A program made the position numbers and the translations under genes. From an uncultured Chloroflexales bacterium (GTDB lineage: Bacteria > Chloroflexota > Chloroflexia > Chloroflexales > Chloroflexaceae), in the NCBI GenBank assembly GCA_937918935.1, contig CAKZSI010000008.1:124001-188000 (forward strand): 64,000 nt of DNA, given 5' to 3'. Below the pieces are notes generated by a model. It was given only the letters and a program-made list of their open reading frames with translations. It was not told the DNA's origin and did no database searches. Every line of letters starts with the position of its first letter. The first letter of the stretch is position 1. Of the stretch, positions 49,574 through 57,455 are shown piece by piece.

Positions 49574-51103
49574 ATGGCCGATGTGTTGCCGGCGCCGGGC
49601 GCCGCTGTCGCGCAGGCGCGCCTGCTGGTGGTTGAAGATGACGCCCACATTCGCACCTTTTGCCAGCGGTTGCTCCGCAACACCTATAGCGTTGAAACCG
49701 CCGAGCACGGCGGCCAGGCAGTCGAGTTGCTCCAGCGCCAACCCTACGACCTGGCGCTGGTGGATCTCGAGATGCCGGTTATGGATGGCATCGCCCTGCT
49801 GGAACACATCCGCCAGCGCTATGCCGAGACGGACGTGGTCGTGTTAACGGCCTACGCCAGTGTCGAGTCAGCGCGCCAGGCCTTGAAACTCGGGGCGCTT
49901 GACTATCTCTCGAAACCGGTTGACGCTGAGAACCTGGAGCGCACGGTACGTTCGGCCCTGGAACTGCGGCGCGTGCGACAGGAAAAGGAACGCCTCTCCG
50001 ATCTTGTCTTTATGTACCAGTTCAGCCAGTTGATCGCCACCTCGCTGGATGTCGAGACCCAGGCGACCCAGATCGTCGAGTTTCTCTGGCAGCGCTTCCT
50101 GCCCGAATCGCTGGCCCTCTCGCTGCTCTGCCCTGACCGGCAAACCCTGCGCCTGCTGGCGGCCCGCTCGAGTTGGGTTGAGGTGGCAGAAGAGCGAGAA
50201 CTGACGCTGGACTCTGGCTGCGATGCTGCGGCGCTTCAGGCGGCCCATCTGCGGTTGAGCGGCTATCGCGGGAGCGACGATGATGACCGTTTCGCGGGGG
50301 TCGCGTTACGGAGCCACGACCGGCTGGTAGGGTTCCTACACCTGACCCGGCGTCCCGAGCAACCGCCCTTCGATGCCGCCGAGCGCCGCTTATTGGGCAT
50401 CTTCGCCGGGCAGGTGGCGGCTTCACTGGACAACGCGCGGCTATACCAGGCGCTCAGGGATCAGAACTGGCAGACTATCGCGGCCCTGGCTGAGGCCATC
50501 GAAGCCCGCGACGCGCATACGTTCGGCCACTCACGCCAGGTGACGCGCTACGCGGTGCGGTTGGCCGAGGAAGTGGGCCTGGCCGACGATCGTCTTGAGG
50601 TGCTGACCTATGCTGGCCTGCTCCACGACGTGGGCAAGATCGGGATTCGCGACCAGATTTTGCTGAAGCCGGGGCGGCTCGACGACAAAGAGTTCGCGGT
50701 GATGCAGGAGCATCCGCGCATCGGGGTGCGGATCATCGAGCAGGTGAGCGGGCTGCGGGCGGTGCTGCCGATCATCGAGAGCCACCACGAGCGCTACGAT
50801 GGCAGCGGGTATCCGCAAGGTCTGGCCGGTGAGGACATTCCGCTCGAGGCGCGCATTCTGGCCATTGCCGACGCCTTTGAAGCCATGACTGCCGATCGGG
50901 CCTACCGGCCGGCAATGGCGCCCGAAGAGGCGCTTGAGGTGTTGTTGCGCGGTCGCGGCAGCGCCTGGGACCCGCATCTAGTCGAGCGTTTTGTCGAGAT
51001 CTACCGGCGCGAAGGCGCGCACTTGAGGGTCGAGGGCCTGGTGAAACAGTTGCCGGTATTATCATTGCCATTGCCGCAAGAGGCAGTGGGAACAGCACGC
51101 TAA
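49574..51103 (+). CDS. Response regulator with GAF-like and HD-GYP domains (c-di-GMP phosphodiesterase type)
   Basis: 509 residues; GAGGAG 6 nt upstream. The receiver domain (about 15-130) has Asp64 in ALVDLEMPVMDG and KPVD. A GAF-like region covers about 145-295. The HD-GYP domain (about 300-480) has GHSRQVTRYAVRLAEE, His351-Asp352 in LLHDVGKIGI, ESHHERYDGSGYPQGL and DAFEAMTADRAYRP. HD-GYP proteins hydrolyse cyclic di-GMP to GMP or pGpG. All metal residues are present. No partner kinase is adjacent. Confidence 0.93.
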   Translation: MADVLPAPGAAVAQARLLVVEDDAHIRTFCQRLLRNTYSVETAEHGGQAVELLQRQPYDLALVDLEMPVMDGIALLEHIRQRYAETDVVVLTAYASVESARQALKLGALDYLSKPVDAENLERTVRSALELRRVRQEKERLSDLVFMYQFSQLIATSLDVETQATQIVEFLWQRFLPESLALSLLCPDRQTLRLLAARSSWVEVAEERELTLDSGCDAAALQAAHLRLSGYRGSDDDDRFAGVALRSHDRLVGFLHLTRRPEQPPFDAAERRLLGIFAGQVAASLDNARLYQALRDQNWQTIAALAEAIEARDAHTFGHSRQVTRYAVRLAEEVGLADDRLEVLTYAGLLHDVGKIGIRDQILLKPGRLDDKEFAVMQEHPRIGVRIIEQVSGLRAVLPIIESHHERYDGSGYPQGLAGEDIPLEARILAIADAFEAMTADRAYRPAMAPEEALEVLLRGRGSAWDPHLVERFVEIYRREGAHLRVEGLVKQLPVLSLPLPQEAVGTAR

Positions 51104-51107
51104 ATAA

Positions 51108-51134
51108 AAATGGGGAAACCTGGTTTCCCCATTT
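51108..51134. terminator. Perfect family-2 palindrome between convergent genes
   Basis: AAATGGGGAAACC pairs exactly with GGTTTCCCCATTT around one T, 4 bp after the HD-GYP stop, facing gyrA. The A/T ends make it the most terminator-like member of the family, usable on both strands. A degenerate copy lies at about 51186-51206. Confidence 0.7.
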
Positions 51135-51284
51135 CCCCGCTCCTATGGCGGGAACAGACGTTTAACCTCTCCCCTGATATGAAGATGGGGAACCTGCTTT
51201 CTCCATCCCCCTGCCCGCCGGAGGCTCTGGCAAAGCCGCCCCGTGCGATTGCCCTCCCATTCCAGAACGTGCTAAACACATCAT

Positions 51285-53750
51285 TCAGGCCCCATTGGGG
51301 CTGACAATCGTTGGCGGTTCGTTCTCCTGTTCATCTAGTTCCTCGACCGAAAGGGCGGTCAGCCGGTCGCCGGAGGCGAGATTGACCACGATCACGCCCT
51401 GGGTGGCGCGACCCAGCCGCGGGACATCTTCGGCCGTCGTGCGCATCACCACGCCGCCAGCGGTGACGAAGGTGAGCAACGAGCGGTCGGTAACGATTGC
51501 GGCGTCGGCGATTTCATCACCTTGCCGCAGGCGCATGGTGATCACGCCACCGGTGGCGCGGCCCTTCGTCGGGTACTCATCGAGGCTGGTTCGTTTCCCT
51601 ATGCCGCGGGCGGTCACCACGAGCAAATCGTGGTCGGGCCTGGTCAGTTGCATACTGATCACGTGATCGTTATCTGCAAGACTGATCCCGTTCACCCCGG
51701 TAGCCGGGCGACCCATCGGGCGCACCTCACTCTGGCGGAAGCGCGCGGTCTGCCCCTGGGCGGTGGTCAGCAAAATATCCTCGTCGCCGTGGCTCACCTG
51801 CACCCAGCCAAGGGTATCGCCTTCTTCCAGACCGATGGCGATCAGGCCATTGGAGCGGACCTGACTATACTCACGGAGGTGGGTGCGTTTGATCTTGCCT
51901 CGGCGGGTGGCCATTACCAGATACTCGCCATTGAAATCGGGGACGGCGAGCATGCTGGTGACCTGTTCCCCTGGCTCCAGGGAAATCAGGTTCACCAGAG
52001 GCAGACCCTTAGCGGTGCGGGAACTGTCGGGCACCTCGTGGGCCTTGAGTTGATAGACCTTGCCTTTATCGGTAAAGAACAGCAGATTATCCAGCGAGCT
52101 ACAGATAAGCAGGTGGCGCACAATGTCTTGCTCGCGGGTCACCATACCCTTGACGCCACGCCCGCCGCGGCGCTGGGTGCGATAACTATCGGCGGCCTGA
52201 CGCTTAACATAGCCGCGATCGGTGATAGTGATCAGCACGCGCACATCGGGAATGAGGTCCTCATCGCTCACCTCGCCGGTCACGTCGGGCACAATGCGGG
52301 TGCGGCGCTCATCACCATACTTCTCCTTGAGGTAGCGCATATCCTCCTTGATAAGGTGGAGCACCTTCTTCGGATTGGCGAGGATATCTTCGAGTTCGGC
52401 GATGAGCTTGATGACCTCCTGGTACTCATCTTCGATCTTCTTACGCTCGAGGGCCGCCAGGCGGCGGAGTTGCATATCGAGAATGGCCTGAGCCTGGCGC
52501 TCGCTGAGGTTGAAGATGCGCATCAGGTTATTTCTGGCGCTCTCGGCGCTGCGCGATTCGCGAATGGTGCGAATGACTGCATCGAGATTCTCGAGGGCGA
52601 TCTTCAGGCCCTCGAGGATATGGGCCCGGTCGCGAGCCTTCGCCAGGTCGAACTCGGTGCGCCGGCGGATGACCTCCTGGCGGTGGGTGATGTACTCCTG
52701 CAGCAGGCGCTTGAGGGTCAGCACTCTGGGCTGACGGCCACCTTCGACAAGGGCCAGCATATTGATGCCAAAGGTGGTCTGCATCTGGGTATGCTTATAG
52801 AGGGCGTTGAGCACCTTTTTCGGCTGCGCGTCCTGTTTGAGCACAATCACCAGGCGCATGCCGCTGCGATCGGACTCATCGCGAACGTCGCGAATGCCCT
52901 CGATCTTGCGCTCTTTGGCCAGTTCAGCGATGCGTTCCTGCAGGCGCGCCTTGTTCACCTGGTAGGGCAGTTCGGTGACGACGATATTGAACGCGCCCCT
53001 TGAGGCCTCCTCGACGTGGGCCCTGGCGCGCAGGGTGATCTGGCCGCGCCCGGTGCTGTAGGCGGCGAGGATGCCTTCAGTACCGAGGATGCTGGCAGCG
53101 GTGGGAAAGTCGGGTCCGGGGACGATCTTGATCAGATCCTCAACCGTGGCCTCAGGGTTATCAATCACGTAGCTGATGGCGTCGCAGAGCTCGCCCAGAT
53201 TGTGGGGCGGAATATTGGTCGCCATGCCCACCGCGATGCCTGAGGCGCCGTTGAGGAGGAGATTGGGCAGGCGGGCAGGAAGGACGGTCGGCTCTCTATA
53301 CGAGCCGTCAAAATTGTCGCGAAAATCAACCGTATTTCTATCAATATCAACCAGCAACTCCTCGGCGATCGCCGCCAGGCGCGCCTCGGTATAACGCATG
53401 GCAGCAGGCGGGTCGCCATCAATGCTGCCAAAATTCCCCTGCCCATCAACAAGAGGATAGCGCATGCTCCAGGGTTGCGCCAGGCGCGCCAGGGCGTCAT
53501 AGACGGCGCTATCGCCATGGGGATGCATCTTGCCCAGTACGTCGCCGACAATACGCGCGCACTTCTTGTAAGCGTCGTTGCTGCGAAAGCCCATGTCCCA
53601 CATCCCGTAGAGGATGCGCCGCTGGACCGGCTTGAGCCCATCGCGCGCATCGGGGAGGGCGCGCGAGACGATGACGCTCATCGCGTAGCTCAGGTAGGCG
53701 GTGCGCATCTCGGTGGTGATGTTGACGGGCCGGACGATTCCGATCTCCAT
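51285..53750 (-). CDS. gyrA: DNA gyrase subunit A
   Basis: Type II topoisomerase subunit introducing negative supercoils with GyrB. 821 residues. Catalytic Tyr120 is in [10 protein letters not shown]. The quinolone-resistance region GDSAVYDAL keeps Ser81 and Asp85, the sensitive-type residues. The C-terminal pinwheel has the GyrA-box-like [10 protein letters not shown] near residue 535, distinguishing it from ParC. The start is [12 protein letters not shown] with GGAGAAC upstream. A good promoter lies 43-71 bp upstream. gyrB is not in the window. Confidence 0.98.
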   Translation of the reverse strand: MEIGIVRPVNITTEMRTAYLSYAMSVIVSRALPDARDGLKPVQRRILYGMWDMGFRSNDAYKKCARIVGDVLGKMHPHGDSAVYDALARLAQPWSMRYPLVDGQGNFGSIDGDPPAAMRYTEARLAAIAEELLVDIDRNTVDFRDNFDGSYREPTVLPARLPNLLLNGASGIAVGMATNIPPHNLGELCDAISYVIDNPEATVEDLIKIVPGPDFPTAASILGTEGILAAYSTGRGQITLRARAHVEEASRGAFNIVVTELPYQVNKARLQERIAELAKERKIEGIRDVRDESDRSGMRLVIVLKQDAQPKKVLNALYKHTQMQTTFGINMLALVEGGRQPRVLTLKRLLQEYITHRQEVIRRRTEFDLAKARDRAHILEGLKIALENLDAVIRTIRESRSAESARNNLMRIFNLSERQAQAILDMQLRRLAALERKKIEDEYQEVIKLIAELEDILANPKKVLHLIKEDMRYLKEKYGDERRTRIVPDVTGEVSDEDLIPDVRVLITITDRGYVKRQAADSYRTQRRGGRGVKGMVTREQDIVRHLLICSSLDNLLFFTDKGKVYQLKAHEVPDSSRTAKGLPLVNLISLEPGEQVTSMLAVPDFNGEYLVMATRRGKIKRTHLREYSQVRSNGLIAIGLEEGDTLGWVQVSHGDEDILLTTAQGQTARFRQSEVRPMGRPATGVNGISLADNDHVISMQLTRPDHDLLVVTARGIGKRTSLDEYPTKGRATGGVITMRLRQGDEIADAAIVTDRSLLTFVTAGGVVMRTTAEDVPRLGRATQGVIVVNLASGDRLTALSVEELDEQENEPPTIVSPNGA

Positions 53751-53792
53751 GTGGTTCTCCAGCGCGTTGGAATGCTGTAAATACCACTTTGT

Positions 53793-53821
53793 ATTGTACC
53801 CGATCCGGGGGCGGTTGTCGA
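53793..53821 (-). promoter_or_regulatory. gyrA promoter TCGACA-17-TACAAT
   Basis: On the minus strand a -35 TCGACA (complement of 53816-53821) and a -10 TACAAT (complement of 53793-53798) are spaced by 17 nt; each differs from consensus at one position. Predicted start near 53786, leader about 36 nt. Confidence 0.75.
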
Positions 53822-54634
53822 ATATGGTTCTTTCTGGGAGCGCAGCCCTCCCACGGCCAGAGACGCGGCGCTCAGACAGGGCCTGCGGCTCTTCCAGAGT
53901 CTCTCACGGGCAAGGGCCAGAGGCAGGACCGGCCCTTCCGCAGACAGGGTCAACCCTGGAAAGAAGCAACCTTCCCAGATCCTCGGCGCTGACCTGTGTT
54001 TGTCCAGATGCATCACGTCATGATATAACGGATCAAATAAAACCATAATTTAACTTCGAGTTTAGAAGTTTTAATTAAAAGCCTGTGTAAATAAAGTTGC
54101 TGAGTTGTGTTTTTTAGACTTGATTATCTACTGAGAGAACGTTAGTATACTGTTGGATTAGACCCTTGAGCAGGTCGTCAGGTCTGATTACATCAGCTTC
54201 CTTCAGCGGCGACATCTTCATCTTACGGATGGTTTCTCTACCCGGTATCTTAGATCGCCATTCAGGGAAGGTGAGGATGGCCGCTCCCCTGGCGCTTCTT
54301 CCGTCCCCCTCCCCGGTCCAGGCGAAGCATGCAGCTTTCGTCAGGATACGCGCCTGTCACGAACCCCACCCGGACGTGGCTGGCGGCTGCGCCTCCTCTC
54401 GCTGATCCAGGGTATGCATTGTTAAGGTATCGCTGCATCGTGCCCGCGGACGAAACATAGACAGAAAGGAGGTTCTGGATTTCCCCTTCAGCCCCTGTTC
54501 GGCGAGAGAGAGCGGCTTGTGGCAAACGGCGTCAGCACTCGATGTCCCGTGAATTCGCATGCTCACGGACAACTCCTTCGATAGGCAATCAACGTCGGAC
54601 ATTACGCAGACAGGTTCGTACACAGGAGGCTCCA
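53822..54634. other. 813-bp non-coding region with an AT-rich island
   Basis: No credible gene. A family-1 palindrome is near 53836-53862. From about 54030 to 54160 the sequence becomes strongly AT-rich, unlike the rest of the window, and contains a hairpin AACTTC-7-GAAGTT (54052-54070) with AT-rich flanks. It could be the promoter region of the surface-protein gene or a remnant of foreign DNA. Confidence 0.5.
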
Positions 54635-56317
54635 ATGCAGCACCGCACCCGACTCAGGCACAGGCTGTTCATGTGGACGACGCTTCTCGTAGTCGCGGCT
54701 CTGGGGATGGTCGCAGTTCCCGGTGCACCGTTCGGGGCGACCGGCGGCGGTAAGTCGGTCGTGTATGGGCAGGAGTTGAGCCAGCTCAGGCGAGTGTTCG
54801 TTCCGCTCATCAAGCGGGAAATGGAGGCGCAGACCGGATTAGTCAGTTCTTCGCAGAGCGGCGTTATCAGCACCCCGTCAGGCGCGAGGATGATCGTGCT
54901 GTCGGGAACGGTGCCGCAGCAGACGGGCGGCGCCGATGGGACGACGACCTTTTCGATCGAGTCAGGCGTCACACCACCCGCGCCGCTGCCAGCGGGAGTA
55001 CGACTGGTAAGCCCTATCGTCAAACTAGGTCCTGAGGGGTTTACCTTCGCCAACACGGTGGCGGTAAGCCTTCCTCTGCCATCGGGGGTTGACCCGTCGC
55101 GGCTGAGGCTGCTGCGCTACGCGCCGGACAGCGGCACGTGGATCCAGTACCCGCTGGGCCTTGAGGGCAACTCGGTGAACTTTTCCGGGTATGACCTGGG
55201 CTACGTCGCGCTGGTCCTGCCGCCGCAAACGACGGCCAGCGAGGATGGCTCGCCAGCGGGAACAGAGGCCACGACGAACAGTAGCGGCAATGAGACGGAT
55301 GTCCCGGCGGTTGTTCCTCCGCCCGAAACTCCGCTGCCATCCGATGAGGTTTCCCCGTGGGTGATGGAGGGCGAACCGTTCAAGGATACCGGGGAGGATC
55401 CGGCCGAGCCGGCGGTTGCAACGCCTTCCCAATCGGTACCGCTGGGGGGCGTGCGCTGGAACCGCACCAGTTGCCCGCATCCCTATGAGCATCTCAATTG
55501 CTGGTACAATTTCTCGATAATCAGTTCCACTTCCACGAACCCTTCGGATGCTATCTTCAACTCGAGTTGCACGCAAACAGGCGGGGCGTTGCGGTGCATC
55601 GTGATGATGACCGGCTCGGATGCGGGTGGCGCCTGGTCGAGATGCTACCATAGCGTCACGCGTGATGACAACGACCCGGATTTTTATGATCGCAGCTCCA
55701 ACTACTGCGTCTTCCCGTTGCCGCGGGGAACGTACCAGTTCTGTGTCGAGGCATGGGAAGCGCCGATGGTCATTCCGGGACCGCGGCTGTTGAAACGATG
55801 GACATACTCGCAGCCGGCGCGGGCCAACGTGGATCGGCCAATGTACCGGAACGTGCCGTCGTATGACGCGCCGTGGATCGGCACGCGCCCGATCGTGCTG
55901 GACCCCGGCGGGACATGGCAGGAGGGGAGGAGGTGTCCGGGGCCGGCGCCGACGACGCCGGTGGGTACCGGCGAGTTGCAGGCGACGCTCTCCTGGGTCA
56001 ATACCTCTGCACGGGCCACCGATCTCGACCTGCACCTGTATGGACCCAACGGACTGCATATTTATTACGCTAACAAAGGGCCGCTGAACAACCTGCGCCT
56101 GGATCGCGACTGGCGGCGGGAACTGGGCAACGCGACCGAGAATATTTTCAGCGTCGGCTCGCCTATTCCCAGGGGGGACTACCGGCTCACGGTGCGGCTC
56201 TATAGCGGCGCGCCGACGAGTTATTCCGCGCGCTTCCTCTTCCGCGGGTCGGTGCGCAGTTATACCAATTCGATCAGTAGCGGCGAGCAGGAGATCGTGA
56301 GGTTCACCGTTCCATAG
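54635..56317 (+). CDS. Large secreted surface protein with ZU5-like and DUF2135-like regions
   Basis: 560 residues; CACAGGAGG 5 nt upstream selects the ATG at 54635. Signal peptide about 1-35. Residues ~60-185 read like a ZU5-type beta domain (VKLGPEGFTFANTVAVSLPLP ... GYDLGYVALVL). A Pro/Glu/Thr-rich spacer covers about 190-260. A cysteine-rich middle part (about 265-390, eight or so Cys) is probably disulfide-bonded. The C-terminal ~110 residues contain ATDLDLHLYGPNGLHIYYAN and PRGDYRLTVRLYSG, as in DUF2135/prepeptidase-type beta-sandwiches. No catalytic motif. Likely a cell-surface or matrix protein; domain calls are by eye. Confidence 0.7.
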   Translation: MQHRTRLRHRLFMWTTLLVVAALGMVAVPGAPFGATGGGKSVVYGQELSQLRRVFVPLIKREMEAQTGLVSSSQSGVISTPSGARMIVLSGTVPQQTGGADGTTTFSIESGVTPPAPLPAGVRLVSPIVKLGPEGFTFANTVAVSLPLPSGVDPSRLRLLRYAPDSGTWIQYPLGLEGNSVNFSGYDLGYVALVLPPQTTASEDGSPAGTEATTNSSGNETDVPAVVPPPETPLPSDEVSPWVMEGEPFKDTGEDPAEPAVATPSQSVPLGGVRWNRTSCPHPYEHLNCWYNFSIISSTSTNPSDAIFNSSCTQTGGALRCIVMMTGSDAGGAWSRCYHSVTRDDNDPDFYDRSSNYCVFPLPRGTYQFCVEAWEAPMVIPGPRLLKRWTYSQPARANVDRPMYRNVPSYDAPWIGTRPIVLDPGGTWQEGRRCPGPAPTTPVGTGELQATLSWVNTSARATDLDLHLYGPNGLHIYYANKGPLNNLRLDRDWRRELGNATENIFSVGSPIPRGDYRLTVRLYSGAPTSYSARFLFRGSVRSYTNSISSGEQEIVRFTVP

Positions 56318-56327
56318 TCTGATGAGA

Positions 56328-56407
56328 CTTCGGGAGATCCTGTGCAGGCGGGATCTCCCGAAGCATGTCTGCATCATCAACACCTCCTCCAGACTGGAGG
56401 AGGTGTT
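56328..56407. terminator. Two perfect hairpins between convergent genes
   Basis: 56328-56340 pairs with 56351-56363 (13 bp, loop of 10). 56379-56392 pairs with 56394-56407 (14 bp around one A). Together they form a double bidirectional transcription barrier between the surface-protein and metallophosphoesterase genes. Neither is followed by a T run. Confidence 0.75.
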
Positions 56408-56473
56408 ATGACTCGGGGAAGGGAACGCCCTCGCCGAATCTTTGCATAGTCTGACAGTCCGGCAGTGTGCGTC

Positions 56474-57184
56474 TTAGCCCAGACCGCGTACAGCGACAGG
56501 GCCAAAGTCGAGGAAATCGGCTGAGGTAAGCTGGTAGTAAACACCGTCAACGCGACCGTTGACGGCGTTTTCGTGATCCTGGCGGCGGTGAAGGTGACCA
56601 TAGACGCAGGCGCGCACGCCGGGGGTGGCATTGATGCGTCGGGCAAAAGCGGTGGGCTGCCGGTTCAAAAAGGGCGGATAATGGATCATCACAATGATCG
56701 GTTTCGTTTGCGCGGCAAGGGTCGTGGCGTGGGCGAGGGCGCGCTCCAGCATGCCCAGTTCGCGCTGGTAGATGCGGTCATCGGTGGCGGGGACGTAGCC
56801 GGGGGTTTCGGGCGTGATCCAGCCGCGGGTGCCGCAAACTACGGCCTCACCGAGGTCGCAGGCATCGGCGCCGAGGAGGGTCAGGCTGGGCGGCAGGCGG
56901 GCGCGGAGCGATGTTACGTTACGCGGGCACCAGTAGTCGTGGTTACCGCGAATGAGCACCTTGTGACCCGGCAGCGCGTCGAGCCAGCGCAGATCCTCCA
57001 GGGCATCAGGGAACTTCATGGCCCAGGAGATGTCACCGGCAACCAGCACGTGATCCTCGGGGGCGACACGGGCGTGCCAGTTGGTGGCGATGCGCGCCGG
57101 GTGGTCCTTCCAGTGCGCGCCGAAGATGTCCATCGGCTTCGGCAGGGCATGCGAGAGATGGAGATCGGAGATGGTCCAGAACAT
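56474..57184 (-). CDS. Calcineurin-like metallophosphoesterase
   Basis: 236 residues from the ATG at 57184. Metal-binding motifs: SDLHLSHALPKPMD (D-x-H), AGDISWAM (GD), IRGNHDYWC (GNHD), MIHYPPF and YGHLHRRQDH (GHxH). No signal peptide; cytoplasmic. The family cleaves phosphodiesters, nucleotides or phosphoproteins; YfcE/YpbG-like members are of this size. Substrate unknown. The promoter places the transcript start at or next to the ATG. Confidence 0.92.
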   Translation of the reverse strand: MFWTISDLHLSHALPKPMDIFGAHWKDHPARIATNWHARVAPEDHVLVAGDISWAMKFPDALEDLRWLDALPGHKVLIRGNHDYWCPRNVTSLRARLPPSLTLLGADACDLGEAVVCGTRGWITPETPGYVPATDDRIYQRELGMLERALAHATTLAAQTKPIIVMIHYPPFLNRQPTAFARRINATPGVRACVYGHLHRRQDHENAVNGRVDGVYYQLTSADFLDFGPVAVRGLG

Positions 57185-57191
57185 GGCAGGC

Positions 57192-57200
57192 ATTGTAGCA
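57192..57200 (-). promoter_or_regulatory. Extended -10 (TGC-TACAAT) predicting a leaderless transcript
   Basis: The minus-strand hexamer TACAAT (complement of 57192-57197) preceded by TGC ends 8 nt before the ATG at 57184, so transcription should start within about one base of the ATG. No ribosome site is present, which is consistent. Confidence 0.5.
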
Positions 57201-57219
57201 TGGCTGCGTGATGACATAC

Positions 57220-57238
57220 GGGGAAACGGGGTTTCCCC
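57220..57238. repeat. Family-2 palindrome
   Basis: GGGGAAAC and GTTTCCCC arms with GGG between. A degenerate relative follows near 57292-57312. Both fall in the 271-bp divergent region before the GT-C gene. Confidence 0.7.
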
Positions 57239-57384
57239 ATGATCCGGCCCGATGGGCCAGAACGCTCAGCCCCAAACCGGGTGGGAGGCACAGTAGGAAA
57301 ACCCGGTCTTTCCACACCCCGGCCCGAGAGCGGGCGCCACCCGCCTGTCACTTCTGATTCATAAGCGACACGCTCGATTGGCTG

Positions 57385-57390
57385 TATAAT
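57385..57390 (+). promoter_or_regulatory. TATAAT -10 for the GT-C gene
   Basis: A perfect -10 hexamer 65 nt before the ATG at 57456. No convincing -35. Confidence 0.45.
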
Positions 57391-57455
57391 GCCTCAGATG
57401 CGCCCGGTTCCCTGGCGCGATGGATTGAGACTGCCCGTTATCCTGGAAAGCGCGC

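Noticed and set aside
51522-53003. 493-codon frame antisense to gyrA
   Set aside because: A by-product of high-GC codon use; gyrA on the other strand is certain.
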